Shown here in pieces: positions 52,557 through 62,796 of a stretch of DNA of 64,000 nucleotides. Under the pieces are notes generated by a model that had not been told where the DNA came from, searched no databases, and saw nothing but the letters and a program-made list of their open reading frames with translations. How positions within the stretch are numbered: the stretch's first letter is position 1; each line of letters starts with the position of its first letter. The position numbers were made by a program, and so were the translations under genes. This DNA is from CAVVJA01 sp963779485 (GTDB lineage: Bacteria; Actinomycetota; Actinomycetes; Mycobacteriales; Jatrophihabitantaceae), in assembly GCA_963779485.1 (NCBI GenBank), contig CAVZYJ010000013.1, positions 806,001 to 870,000 of the forward strand, written 5' to 3'.

Positions 52557-54653
52557 CGGCGACCGAGACCCTGGTCTTCCCGGGCGAGGTCGTCACGCGC
52601 GCGCTCGTCCGCTACCTGGACGTCCCGGGCCTGCCGGGCGAGTTCGCGCTCATCACCCTGGACAACGGGCGTGATCACACCCGGCCCTCGACGCTCGGCC
52701 CGGCCGCCCTGTCGAGCCTGGCGGCCGCCCTGGACGACATCGCAGGCACATGCTCCGCGCGTCGCGGCGATCGGCGTGACCGGCAAACCGTTCGTCTTCG
52801 CCGCCGGCGCCGACCTCACCGGCTTGGCGTTGATCGCGGATCGGCAGCAGGGCCGGCAGATCGCCCAGCTCGGTCATCGGGTCTTCCGGCGGTTGCTCGA
52901 CAGTCCCGTGCCGACCTTCGCGTTCCTGAATGGCGCGACGCTCGGCGGCGGGCTGGAACTCGCGCTGCACTGCCACTACCGGACCCTCGCGGACAGCGTC
53001 ACCGCCATCGCGTTCCCGGAGGTGTTCCTCGGCCTCGTGCCCGGCTGGGGCGGCACCCAGCTGCTGCCGAGGCTGATCGGACCGGCGTCGGCGATCAAGG
53101 TCATCGTCGACAATCCGCTGAACCAGAACCGCATGCTGCGGGCGGAGCAGGCCGCCAAGCTCGGCATCGTCGATGTGCTGCTCTCCGATGCGGACTTCCT
53201 GGCCGAGTCCTTGCGGTGGGCGGCCCGGGTCGTCACCGGCGAGGTGACCGTGGCCCGGGACAGCCACGCGACAGACGACTGGGCCGGCGTCATCGGGGCC
53301 GGCCGAACCGGCGTCGATCTCCGCCTGCACGGCGGTGCCCGCGCTCCCTATCGGGCGCTGGACCTGATCGCTCAGGCGCGCACCGCTGACTTCGATGCCG
53401 GCACCGCAGCCGAGGACGACGCGCTCGCCGACCTGCTGGTGAGCGACGAGCTGCGAGCCGGGCTGTACGCGTTCGACCTCGTCCAGAAGCGCGCCCGGCG
53501 TCCGGTCGGCGCCCCCGACGGCGCGCTCGCCCGGCCGGTGACCAAGGTCGGTGTGGTCGGCGCCGGCCTGATGGCGAGCCAGCTGGCGCTCCTCCTGGTC
53601 CGACGGCTCATGGTTCCGGTTGTCCTGACCGACATCGACCAGGCCCGGCTGGACAACGGCGTCAGCCACGTGCATCGGGAGATCGCACAGCTGCAGGCCA
53701 CCGGCCGGATCGACGCCGACTCCGCAAACCGGCTCACGACGCTGGTGACCGGATCACTGTCGCTCGACGCCTTCGCCGATGCGGAACTCGTCCTCGAAGC
53801 GGTCTTCGAGGACTTCGCGGTGAAGCAGCAGGTCCTCGCCGACGTCGAGGCGGTGGTCGCGCCGGACGCGGTACTCGCGACGAACACCTCGTCACTCTCG
53901 GTCAGCGCGATGGCCGCGGGTCTCGACCGGCCCGAGCGGGTCGTCGGCATGCACTTCTTCAATCCGGTGTCGATCCTTCCGCTGCTCGAGGTGGTGCGGG
54001 CCGACCGCTCGAACGACTCGGCTCTGGCCACCGCGTTCGCCATCGGCAAGCAGCTGAAGAAATCCTGCGTGCTGGTCAACGACCGGCCCGGGTTCGTGGT
54101 GAATCGGCTACTCTCCCGATATCTCGGCGAAGTGATAGCCGCCATCGATGAGGGCACGCCGATCGAGGAGGCCGACCGGGCGCTCGAGCCGCTCGGGCTG
54201 CCGATGAGCCCGATGACGCTTCTCGCGCTGGTCGGGCCGGCGGTCGCCCTGCACACCGCGGAGACCATGCACACGGCGTTCCCCGACCGGTTCGCGGTCA
54301 GCGCCAACGCCCGCCGGCTGGTCGAGTCCGGCAAGCCCGGGGTGTACCTGTGGGACGGCGGGGTGCCGCGAGTCGATCCCGAGGTGACCGCCCTGTTCCA
54401 GGTCGGTTCGGCGCCGAGCACCGCGGATCAGGTACGCGAGCGGGCGGTCGATGCCCTCGCCGCCGAGATTCGGATCATGCTCGACGAGGGTGTCGTCGCG
54501 GCGCCGCAGGACGTCGACCTGTGCCTGATCCTTGGGGCGGGCTGGCCGTTCCACCTCGGTGGCGTCACGCCGTTCCTCGACCGAACCGGCGTGTCCGAGC
54601 GCGTCACCGGCGCCCGGTTCTTGCCGCCGGGGGTGGCCTCGGTCCCGGTGTGA
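52553..54653 (+). CDS. fadB: 3-hydroxyacyl-CoA dehydrogenase/enoyl-CoA hydratase FadB, one frameshift
   Basis: The bifunctional beta-oxidation protein has about 699 residues after repair. The N-terminal hydratase domain has FVFAAGADLTGLAL, glutamates in NGATLGGGLELALHC and FPEVFLGLVPGWGGTQLLP. The dehydrogenase domain has VGVVGAGLMASQLALLL, then EAVFEDFAVKQQVLAD and NDRPGFVVNRLLSRYLGE. Removing one G at about 52745 turns the broken stretch into DDIAAHAPRVAAIGVTGKP. With FadA it forms the oxidation complex. The start is a GTG at 52553. Confidence 0.88.
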
Positions 54654-54655
54654 GG

Positions 54656-55888
54656 TCAGCCCGTCCGGCGGGCGGGCTCGGGCACGCCGAGCGACCGGCG
54701 GTCGGCAGCGTCCAGGGCGATCGCGGCCGCGCGTTCGGGCCCGGGCAGTTCGATGCGCATGGCCAAGCCGCCGAACGGCGGGGCGGCGGCCTGCAGCCGC
54801 CCGTGATGCGCCTCGACGATCAGCCGGACGATGGACAGACCGAGGCCCGAGCCCCGCGTCGCCGTGCGGGCGCGGCCGGTGCCGCCGCGGCGAAATGCCT
54901 CGAACAGCGCCACCACCTCGGCCGGCGCAATGACGGCGCCGCCGTTTGCGACATGCAGCCAGGCGCCGCCGCTCTTCTCCCCGCAGCTGATCCGAATCCA
55001 CCCACCGGTGACGTTGTGCCGAACGGCGTTTTCCAACAGGTTGCCGATCAGACGGTCGAGCAGGCGAGGATCACCGACCGTACGGGCGGTCGAGATGTCC
55101 TGCTCGATCGTGATGTTGCGCGCCGCGGCCTCCCGCTCCATCCCCTCGAGCGCCGACGGCACCAGCTTCGCCAGGTCGACGGACTCACGCACCTCCAGCT
55201 CACCGCGCACGCCGGCCTGGAGCCGAGCCAGCGTCAGCAACGACCCGACCAGCCGCTGGGCTCGGTCGGTCGCCTGCTGGACCACCTCGCCCATCCGGCG
55301 CAACTCCTCGGATGACGCGTCGGGATCAGACAGCGTGACGTCGAGTTCGGTGCGGATCACCGACAGCGGCGTTCGCAGCTCGTGGCTGGCGTTGGCCACG
55401 AATAATCGCTGACTGCCGAACGCCGCGTCGAGGCGCGCCAGCATCTCATCGAAGGTGTCGGCCAGCCGGCGGAGCTCGTCGTCCGGACCGCCCAGGTTGA
55501 TGCGCTGGTCGAGAGTATCGGTGGACAGCTGCTGCGCGGTGTGGGTGACCTTGGCAATCGGGCGAAGAGCCTGCTTCGCCAGCAGATAGCCGCCGAGGGC
55601 ACCGATGACGACGACCAGCACGAAGAAGATCAAGCCGGTGTGCAGGACATAGTCGCGGGCATCTTGTCGCGCCTGGGTAACGAGCGCGTCGGTCGAGCCA
55701 CTGTAGATCGTATGTCGTTCGTCGGTGATCGTGACCGTGCCTTGGTTGTTGGTGAAGATGCCGAGATTGCCGACTGCCCGATCGAGCAGCAGCAGGGCCA
55801 ACACCAGCAAGGACACGCCGACGAGCAGGACCAATCCGCCGTATAGCAGCGCCATGCGGATGCGCAGCGTCGGGCGGAAGATCCTCAC
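54656..55888 (-). CDS. two-component sensor histidine kinase
   Basis: The 410-residue kinase has two transmembrane helices (about 13-35 and 88-112) flanking a short extracytoplasmic sensor, then a HAMP domain (ending RINLGGPDDELRRLADTFDEML). The H-box NASHELRTPLSVIRTE follows, with N-box LLENAVRHN and G-boxes RGSGLGLSIV. It phosphorylates the OmpR-family partner encoded upstream; the GTG start at 55888 overlaps that gene's stop by 4 bp. The stimulus is unknown. Confidence 0.92.
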   Translation of the reverse strand: MRIFRPTLRIRMALLYGGLVLLVGVSLLVLALLLLDRAVGNLGIFTNNQGTVTITDERHTIYSGSTDALVTQARQDARDYVLHTGLIFFVLVVVIGALGGYLLAKQALRPIAKVTHTAQQLSTDTLDQRINLGGPDDELRRLADTFDEMLARLDAAFGSQRLFVANASHELRTPLSVIRTELDVTLSDPDASSEELRRMGEVVQQATDRAQRLVGSLLTLARLQAGVRGELEVRESVDLAKLVPSALEGMEREAAARNITIEQDISTARTVGDPRLLDRLIGNLLENAVRHNVTGGWIRISCGEKSGGAWLHVANGGAVIAPAEVVALFEAFRRGGTGRARTATRGSGLGLSIVRLIVEAHHGRLQAAAPPFGGLAMRIELPGPERAAAIALDAADRRSLGVPEPARRTG

Positions 55889-56586
55889 GGCACCGATCCG
55901 GCCTCCTCGTCGTACGGAACGCGCGCGCCGGGGTCGATTCGGTACCCCGATCCAACGACCGTCGCGATGATGGGCGGCTCGCCGAGCTTGCGCCGCAGAG
56001 TCATCATGGTGACCCGCACGGTGGTGGTGAACGGGTCTGCGTTCTCGTCCCATACCCGGTCGAGCAGCTCCTCGCTGCTAACCACGGCACCCTGCGCCGT
56101 GAGCAATGTCTCCAGGACGCCAAATTCCTTGCGGGTCAGCTCGATCACCTCTCCGCCGCGGGTGACGATGCGGCGCGCGGAGTCGAGCTCCAGGTCCCCG
56201 GCGGTCAGCACCGGTGGTGCCGCCGGCGTCGTCCGACGGCCGAGCGCTCGCACTCGAGCGACAAGTTCGGCGAACGCGAAGGGCTTGGCCAGGTAGTCAT
56301 CTGCACCGAGAGCCAGCCCAGCCACCTTGTCCTCGACGGTGCCGCTCGCGGTCAACATCAGCACCCGCGTGAGCACGCCTTCGTCGGCTAGGCGGCGGCA
56401 GATCTCGTCGCCCGACATGCCCGGCAGGTCACGGTCGAGCACCACGACGTCGTACCGGGTCAATACTGCTTTGCGGTAGCCGTCGTCCCCGTCAGTGGCG
56501 ACGTCGACCGCCATGCCTTCCCGGCGGAGGCCACGGGCCACCGCCTCGGCGAGCTGCACTTCATCTTCGACGACGAGTATGCGCAT
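55885..56586 (-). CDS. OmpR-family response regulator
   Basis: The 233-residue regulator has acidic pocket and phospho-acceptor in VVEDEVQLAEA and VVVLDRDLPGMSGDE (Asp about 51), Thr in LMLTAS, Lys in YLAKPF, and a C-terminal winged helix (EVIELTRKEFGVLETLL and TTTVRVTMMTLRRKLG). It is the first gene of a two-gene operon with its sensor kinase and lies next to dxs in the same direction. Confidence 0.93.
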   Translation of the reverse strand: MRILVVEDEVQLAEAVARGLRREGMAVDVATDGDDGYRKAVLTRYDVVVLDRDLPGMSGDEICRRLADEGVLTRVLMLTASGTVEDKVAGLALGADDYLAKPFAFAELVARVRALGRRTTPAAPPVLTAGDLELDSARRIVTRGGEVIELTRKEFGVLETLLTAQGAVVSSEELLDRVWDENADPFTTTVRVTMMTLRRKLGEPPIIATVVGSGYRIDPGARVPYDEEAGSVP

Positions 56587-56629
56587 CGTCAGCCTCCCCC
56601 ATTCGGCGTGATAGTTGGAAACCGCATCG

Positions 56630-58566
56630 TCACTCCGTGCTCATCGGATCGGCTGCTTCCGAGACCAGCCGATCGGCATCGACGCGCTGCAGCTCGGCCG
56701 ACCACTCCACGATCCGCCGACCGATGTCCTGGGCCGTGAGACCCACCTCGGCTCGAATCTCGGCGACCTTGCCATGATCGAGAAACACAACCGGAATGCC
56801 GATTTCCCGTGTCGGCGTGTCGACCCCCGCGGCCCGCAGCGCCTGAGCCACGCGCGCACCGACACCCCCAGCGACGACTCCATCCTCGACGGTGACGACC
56901 AGGCGAGCGGTCCGGGCCAGCTCCACAAGCTCGCCCGCGACCGGATTGACCCACCTGGGGTCGACGACCCGGATCGTGAAGCCGGCCCCCCGGATCCGCT
57001 CGGCCGCGTCCAGCACGTCGGACGCGAGGGATCCGATCGACACCACGAGGACGTCGACGCTGCCGTCGACGTCAGGGTCGGCGAGCACGTCGACCCGGCC
57101 GAATCGCCGAACGGCGGGCAATTCCCGGCCCAGGGGGGTCTTCGGGAATCGCACGACGGTCGGCCCGGCGTCGTGTTCGATCGCCTCGTCGAGCGCCGTC
57201 CGCAGCGTCGTCTCGTCGCGCGGCGCAGCGATGCGCAGCCCGGGCACGACTCCGAGAACGGCGAGATCCCACATCCCGTTGTGGCTCGGCCCGTCGTCAC
57301 CCGTCAGGCCGGCTCGATCCAGGACGAACGTGACCGGCAGCCGGTGCAACGCGACGTCGAGCAAGACCTGGTCGAAGGCCCGGTTGAGGAAGGTCGCATA
57401 GATGGCGACGACCGGGTGCAAGCCACCGGTCGCCATGCCTGCGGCCGACGTCACGGCGTGCTGCTCTGCGATCCCCACGTCGTAGAACCGCTCCGGGAAG
57501 CGACGGGCGAACGGCCCGAGTCCGGTGGGATCGCACATCGCCGCGGTGATCGCGACGACATCGTCGCGAGTCTCGGCAATGCGCAGCAGCTCGTCGGAGA
57601 ACACCCCGGTCCAGGTCCGGCCGGACGTGGCGGTCGGCAAGCCCGTCGCCGGATCGAAGCCACGCGACTGATGCATCTGATCGGCCTGGTCGTTCTCGGC
57701 CGGCGGGTAGCCGTAGCCCTTGCGGGTGACGGCATGCACGATCACCGGGCCGTCGAAGCCGCGAGCCAGCGCAAGTGCGTACTCCACCGCCGCGACGTCG
57801 TGCCCGTCGACCGGTCCGACATACTTCAGCCCGAGGTCTTCGAACATGTCCCTGCGGCGCAAGCAGATCCTTCATGCCGCGCTTCAGGCCGTGCAGCGCC
57901 TCGTAGACGGGCGGCCCAACAATCGGTATCCGCGGCAGATTCTTCTTCACGCTGTGCGAGCACGCGCTCGTAGCCGGGACGGAGCCGGAGTTTCGCGAGA
58001 TGCTGGGCCACGGCGCCGATGGTCGGAGCGTAGGAACGGCCGTTGTCGTTCACGACGATGATGACCGGCAGGCGAGCGACGGCGATGTTGTTCAGCGCCT
58101 CCCAGCACATGCCGCCGGTAAGCGCGCCGTCACCGACGATAGCCACGACCACGCGTCGCTCGCCCCGGATCGCGAACGCCTTGGACAACCCGTCGGCGTA
58201 GGACAACGCGGTCGACGCATGGGAATTCTCGATCCAGTCGTGCGGGCTCTCGGCCCGATTCGGATACCCGGAGACGCCGCCGAGCTGCCGCAGCGTGGAC
58301 ATCCGATCGGCCCGTCCAGTGAGGATCTTGTGCACGTAGGCCTGGTGACCCACGTCCCACAGCAGCGGCTCAGCCGGCGAATCGAAGACGCGATGCAGGG
58401 CGATGGTGAGTTCGACCGCCCCGAGATTGGGACCCAGATGGCCGCCGGTGCGGGAGACGGTCTGGATGAGAATGTCTCGGATCTCCTCGGCAAGCAGCAC
58501 CAACTCGTCGGCCGACAGCGCGCGCAGGTCCGCCGGCGAACTAACGCGATCCAACACACCAGTCAC
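56630..58566 (-). CDS. dxs: 1-deoxy-D-xylulose-5-phosphate synthase Dxs, two frameshifts
   Basis: The first enzyme of the non-mevalonate isoprenoid pathway uses thiamine diphosphate. The N-terminal part has GHLGPNLGAVELTIALHRVF, then VGHQAYVHKILTGR and GDGALTGGMCWEALNN. The C-terminal part has GPVDGHDVAAVEYAL and AEQHAVTSAAGMATGG. Two one-base joins are needed, at about 57951 (to read VKKNLPRIPIVG) and 57848 (to read MFEDLGLKYVG); in each case one extra G on the displayed strand is the simplest explanation. The total length, 1937 bp, is 645 codons plus two bases, which fits. Confidence 0.9.
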
Positions 58567-58575
58567 GGGCCGAGC

Positions 58576-59856
58576 CTACGTGGTCTGTCCGGCCCGAGTG
58601 AGGATGGCTACGCACTCGACGTGATGCGTCATCGGGAAGGCGTCGAACGCCCGCAACCCGCCGAGCCGCCAGCCCGCGTCACCCGCCAGCCGCACGTCCC
58701 GAGCCAACGTTGCCGGGTCGCAGGACACGTAACCGACGAGTCGCGGCTCGGTGGCGAGAATCGCGCGGATCACCGCGGCCCCGGCACCCGCCCGCGGCGG
58801 GTCGAGCACGACCAGATCGGGGTGGACCCCGTCGGCGGTCAGGCCGCCGATGGTCGCGGCCGACACCTCGTCGGTCCACACGTCGGCGCGAACTGGACCA
58901 ACCGATCGCAGGTTGGCCCGCGCATCCGCTGCCGCTTGCCGCGATCCTTCGACGGCGACGACCCGCCCGGCGTCCCCGACGGCCTCGGCGAGCAGCGCGG
59001 CGAACAGGCCCGCTCCGGCGTAGAGATCGAGAACCACCTCGCCCGGTTGGGGCCGCAGCCCGGAAAGAATCGCTGCGGCGAGTGCGGACGCCGCGGCCGG
59101 ATGCACCTGCCAGAACCCAGCCGCGTCGACCTGGAAGTCGTGGCCGCCCACATGATGCGGCAACCGGGCCGGGCCGTCGATCACTTCCACGAGATCGGCA
59201 CCACGCCGCGACCGACCACTACGGCGCGGAGGCTGCCGGTAGCCGAGCAACGTCGTCGTCCCGTCGCTGCCCTGGATCGCCGCGATCTCGCGGTAGCCGG
59301 GCCAGCTTCGGCGCAGCGCCGGATGATCACCGACGCCAGTCACGCCGATCGGGCAGGCGTCCATCCGCTCGACGTCGTGTGAGCGATGCCGGCGAAGTCC
59401 GAGGTGGCCAGCGGCGTCGACGGCATACGCCGTGCGCGTTCGCCAACCCAGCAGGCCGCCCGGTAGCTCCTCGACCCCGTTGAACAGCGCGGTCACATCC
59501 AACCCGGCGATGCGCTGGAACTGCTCATGGACGACGAGCGCCTTCAAGCGGCGCTGAGCCGGAGCGGACGCGTGCTGCCAGTCGCAGCCGCCGCACCGGG
59601 CCGGCCCGGCATGCGGGCACAGTGGCGGCACCCGGTCCGGTGACGGCTGGAGGATCTCGATTGCGTCGGCGCGAGCGTAGGACGGATGAAGCTCAGTTAT
59701 CACGACACGAACTCGCTCGCCCGGCAGCGCGTGGCGCACGAAGACGACCGGACCGGCTGGATCGTCACCGACGCGGGCGACGCAGTGGCCGCCGTGGGCC
59801 ACTGCGCCGATCGACACGTCGAGCTGCTCGCCGACGGACATCGGTAGCTCGGCCAT
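58576..59856 (-). CDS. TrmA/RlmD-type RNA methyltransferase
   Basis: The 426-residue class I SAM-dependent RNA uracil methyltransferase has an N-terminal TRAM-like strand region (VSIGAVAHGGHCVARVG), cysteines for an iron-sulphur cluster in CPHAGPARCGGCDW, SAM motif LDLYAGAGLFAALLAEAVGD and the catalytic VSCDPATLARD with PPRAG. TrmA methylates tRNA U54, RlmC/D rRNA; specificity is not predictable. The ATG at 59856 is chosen because the long upstream frame overlaps the APC gene. It lies 20 bp after the APC stop. Confidence 0.9.
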   Translation of the reverse strand: MAELPMSVGEQLDVSIGAVAHGGHCVARVGDDPAGPVVFVRHALPGERVRVVITELHPSYARADAIEILQPSPDRVPPLCPHAGPARCGGCDWQHASAPAQRRLKALVVHEQFQRIAGLDVTALFNGVEELPGGLLGWRTRTAYAVDAAGHLGLRRHRSHDVERMDACPIGVTGVGDHPALRRSWPGYREIAAIQGSDGTTTLLGYRQPPRRSGRSRRGADLVEVIDGPARLPHHVGGHDFQVDAAGFWQVHPAAASALAAAILSGLRPQPGEVVLDLYAGAGLFAALLAEAVGDAGRVVAVEGSRQAAADARANLRSVGPVRADVWTDEVSAATIGGLTADGVHPDLVVLDPPRAGAGAAVIRAILATEPRLVGYVSCDPATLARDVRLAGDAGWRLGGLRAFDAFPMTHHVECVAILTRAGQTT

Positions 59857-59875
59857 GGCGGTGTCGAGAGCAGCG

Positions 59876-61981
59876 CTACGACCGGGACGGAATCCGGGGC
59901 TCGTCCGGCTCGGCCGGCCGCTGTGGTTCCGCGGGCCGCGGCGCTTCAACCATCGGGCCGGCGGCGGCCTCGTCGGTGTAGATCGTGGGCCCACGTCCGT
60001 GCCGGGGCAGGCTCGTCGCGGTGACCACCGTCTCGGCGTCCGCCCGGAGCGCGGAAGAGGCAAGCTGCCAGGGCACGCTCGTCACCATCACTCCCGGCTG
60101 GAAGAGCAAGCGACCCTTCAGGCGAAGCGCGGACTGGTTGTGCAGCAGGTGTTCCCACCAATGCCCGACCACGTATTCCGGGATGAACACGCTCACGATG
60201 TCGTTCGGCCGCTTCGTCCGCAGGTTCCGCACATAGTCCACGACCGGCGTCGTCACCTCGCGAAACGGCGATTCCAGCACGGTGAGCTTGACCGGCAGAT
60301 CGCGACGTTCCCACTCGGCGAGCAGGGCCCGGGTCTCCTCGTCGTCGACGTTGACGGTCAAGGCGGTCAACGTGTCGGGCCGGGTCGCTCGCGCATAGGC
60401 CAGCGCCCGCATCGTCGGCTTGTGCAGCTTCGAGACCAGCACGACGACGTGGTTGCGGGCGGGCAGCATCAGCCCGCCCTGATCGGCGGTGAGCTCGGAA
60501 GACACGTGCGTGTAGTGGCGGTTGATCGCGCGCATGAGCAGGTACAGCAGCGGCATGGCGATCAACACGAGATACGCGCCCTTGGTGAACTTCGTGACGA
60601 TGACGATGACGAGCACGAGCGCGGCGAGGCTCGCGCCGAACGCGTTGATCGCGCGGGACCGCAGCATCCGATGCCGCTCGGCCGGATCTCGCTCGGTCCG
60701 CAACGCCCGGTTCCAGTGCCGCACCATGCCCGTCTGACCGAGGGTGAACGACGTGAACACGCCGATGATGTACAGCTGGATCAACCGCGTGACGTCGGCG
60801 TGGTAGATGACGATCAGCGCGCCGGCCGCCACCGCGAGCATGAGGATGCCGTTGCTGTAGGCCAGCCGGTCGCCGCGCGTGTGCAGCTGGCGGGGCAGGT
60901 TGCGATCCTGAGCGAGGATCGAGCCGAGCAGCGGGAAGCCGTTGAATGCCGTGTTGGCCGCAAGCACCAGGATCAGCGCGGTGGCGGCCTGCATGTAGAA
61001 GAATCCGACCGAGTTCGAGCCACCGAACACCGCGGCCGCCACCTGGGCGATCACCGTGCGCTGGGGCCGGTGCTGGCAGTCGACGAAGCCGGTCAGGTCA
61101 CATGGGTTCTCGGCCACGTGCACCTTCGTGATCAGCGCCAGCGCGGTGATACCGGCGAACATGGTGGTCGCCAGCACGCCCATCATCAGCAACGTGGTCT
61201 GGGCGTTTCGGGCCTTCGGCGGCCGCAGCGCGGGCACGCCGTTGGCGATCGCCTCCACGCCGGTGAGCGCGGTGCACCCCGACGAGAACGCTCGGAGGGC
61301 CAGAAAACCTAACGCGAGAAAGCCGAGCGATCCGTAACCGGGCTGCGGCTCGATCACGTAGTGGGCGCTCTCGGCGACCGGCGTCTGACCGACGGCGGCC
61401 CGGATCAGGCCGGTGCCGATCATGATGAAGACCCCGGCGGCGAACAGGTAGGTCGGCGCCGCGAACGCGATGCCAGCCTCGCGAAGGCCGCGCAGGTTCA
61501 CCGCGGCAAGCAGTACGACGAAACCGATCGCCAGCCACACCCGGGCTCCGTGCAACGACGGGACGGCGGAGATGATGTTGTCGACGCCGGAGGACACCGA
61601 CACCGCGACCGTCATCACGTAGTCGACGAGCAACGCGCTCGCGACGACGACGCCCGCCGGCATGCCGATGTTCTTGCTCGCCACCTCGTAGTCGCCGCCG
61701 CCGGTCGGGTAGGCGCCGACGAGCTGCCGGTAGGACGCGACCACGGCGATCATCAGCACGATGACGGCAGTAGCGACCCAAGGGGTCAGGTAGAGGTAGG
61801 CCGTGCCGCCGAACGCCAGCACCAGCAGGATCTCCTGGGTGGCGTAGGCGACGCTCGACAACGCGTCGCTGGCGAAGATGGGCAGGGCCAGGCGTTTGGG
61901 GAGCAGCACGTGGCCGGCCCGATCGGAGCGCATCGGGCTGCCAATGATGAGTCGCTTGGCGACCCTCGTGACGACGCTCAC
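59876..61981 (-). CDS. APC-superfamily permease (Rv2690c-like), possible potassium transporter
   Basis: The 701-residue protein has about 12 transmembrane helices (residues about 30-470) followed by a cytosolic domain of about 200 residues with HVVVLVSKLHKPTMRALAYA. N-terminal ALPIFASDALSSVAYATQEI is typical of APC transporters. It resembles KimA/YdaO-type potassium importers that respond to cyclic-di-AMP, and the two RCK-type genes divergent from it would supply potassium-channel-like regulators. The potassium role is inference from this pairing and from mycobacterial Rv2690c-CeoBC. Confidence 0.85.
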   Translation of the reverse strand: MSVVTRVAKRLIIGSPMRSDRAGHVLLPKRLALPIFASDALSSVAYATQEILLVLAFGGTAYLYLTPWVATAVIVLMIAVVASYRQLVGAYPTGGGDYEVASKNIGMPAGVVVASALLVDYVMTVAVSVSSGVDNIISAVPSLHGARVWLAIGFVVLLAAVNLRGLREAGIAFAAPTYLFAAGVFIMIGTGLIRAAVGQTPVAESAHYVIEPQPGYGSLGFLALGFLALRAFSSGCTALTGVEAIANGVPALRPPKARNAQTTLLMMGVLATTMFAGITALALITKVHVAENPCDLTGFVDCQHRPQRTVIAQVAAAVFGGSNSVGFFYMQAATALILVLAANTAFNGFPLLGSILAQDRNLPRQLHTRGDRLAYSNGILMLAVAAGALIVIYHADVTRLIQLYIIGVFTSFTLGQTGMVRHWNRALRTERDPAERHRMLRSRAINAFGASLAALVLVIVIVTKFTKGAYLVLIAMPLLYLLMRAINRHYTHVSSELTADQGGLMLPARNHVVVLVSKLHKPTMRALAYARATRPDTLTALTVNVDDEETRALLAEWERRDLPVKLTVLESPFREVTTPVVDYVRNLRTKRPNDIVSVFIPEYVVGHWWEHLLHNQSALRLKGRLLFQPGVMVTSVPWQLASSALRADAETVVTATSLPRHGRGPTIYTDEAAAGPMVEAPRPAEPQRPAEPDEPRIPSRS

Positions 61982-62130
61982 TTGGCGCAGAATACGTCGC
62001 CGTGCGCCGCGACCCGCGCTGTGCGTGCCGGACGGCAGCGGTGTGTGTAGCGTCGCGGGCGCGGGAGTAGGAGCCGCGGGTCGTCTCGTGCCAGGGATTC
62101 GCTGTACTCCAGGAGAGGAGATGTGCCGCC

Positions 62131-62796
62131 GTGCACGTCGTCGTCATGGGGTGTGGCCGGGTCGGATCGTCGTTGGCGCATCACCTGGAACGGCTGGAGC
62201 AAAGCGTCGCTGTCATCGACCAGGACCCAATCGCGTTCCGTCGCCTGGGTGATCACTTCCAGGGCCGGAAAGTCACCGGCCTGGGTTTCGACCGCTCCAC
62301 GATGATCGCGGCCGGCGTCGAGGAAGCGGACGCCTTCGCCGCGGTGAGCAGCGGCGACAATTCGAACATCATCGCCGCCCGCGTGGCGCGGGAGACCTTC
62401 GGTGTGCAGAAGGTGATCGCCCGCATCTACGACTCCAAACGAGCCGAGGTCTACGAGCGGCTCGGCATACCGACCGTCGCCACCGTGCCGTGGACGGCCA
62501 GTCGCCTGCTCAAGAGCGTGCTGGGCGAATCGACCGCGGAGGCGTGGCGCGACCCTTCGGGCGCGGTCGTGATGCTCCAGGTCATGCCGCACGAAGGCTG
62601 GGTGGGGCACAAGCTGTCCGAGTTCGAGGCGGCGAGCGGCTCCCGGGTTGGGCTCGTCACCCGATTCGGAGTGGGTGAGCTGCCGACCGCCTCGACGATG
62701 ATCCAGGCGGGCGACACGATCCACGTGCTGACCACCGACGCGCGGACACCGTTGCTGCGCGACGTCGCCAGCGCGTCGCCGGAAGGGGGGCACTGA
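62131..62796 (+). CDS. TrkA-family potassium uptake regulator, CeoB-like
   Basis: The 221-residue RCK protein has the Rossmann NAD-binding motif GCGRVGSSLAHHLE (about 7-20), DQDPIAFRRLG, and a C-terminal TrkA_C domain (from GAVVMLQVMPHEGWVGHKLSEF). TrkA-type subunits gate Trk/Ktr transporters in response to NAD(H). It is divergent from the APC permease across 149 bp and overlaps its partner at 62796 by one base (TGATG). Confidence 0.9.
   Translation: MHVVVMGCGRVGSSLAHHLERLEQSVAVIDQDPIAFRRLGDHFQGRKVTGLGFDRSTMIAAGVEEADAFAAVSSGDNSNIIAARVARETFGVQKVIARIYDSKRAEVYERLGIPTVATVPWTASRLLKSVLGESTAEAWRDPSGAVVMLQVMPHEGWVGHKLSEFEAASGSRVGLVTRFGVGELPTASTMIQAGDTIHVLTTDARTPLLRDVASASPEGGH

Noticed and set aside
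59855..61312. Long plus-strand open frame opposite the APC permease
   Set aside because: The composition is charged and repetitive, typical of antisense GC-rich frames; the minus-strand APC protein is clearly real.
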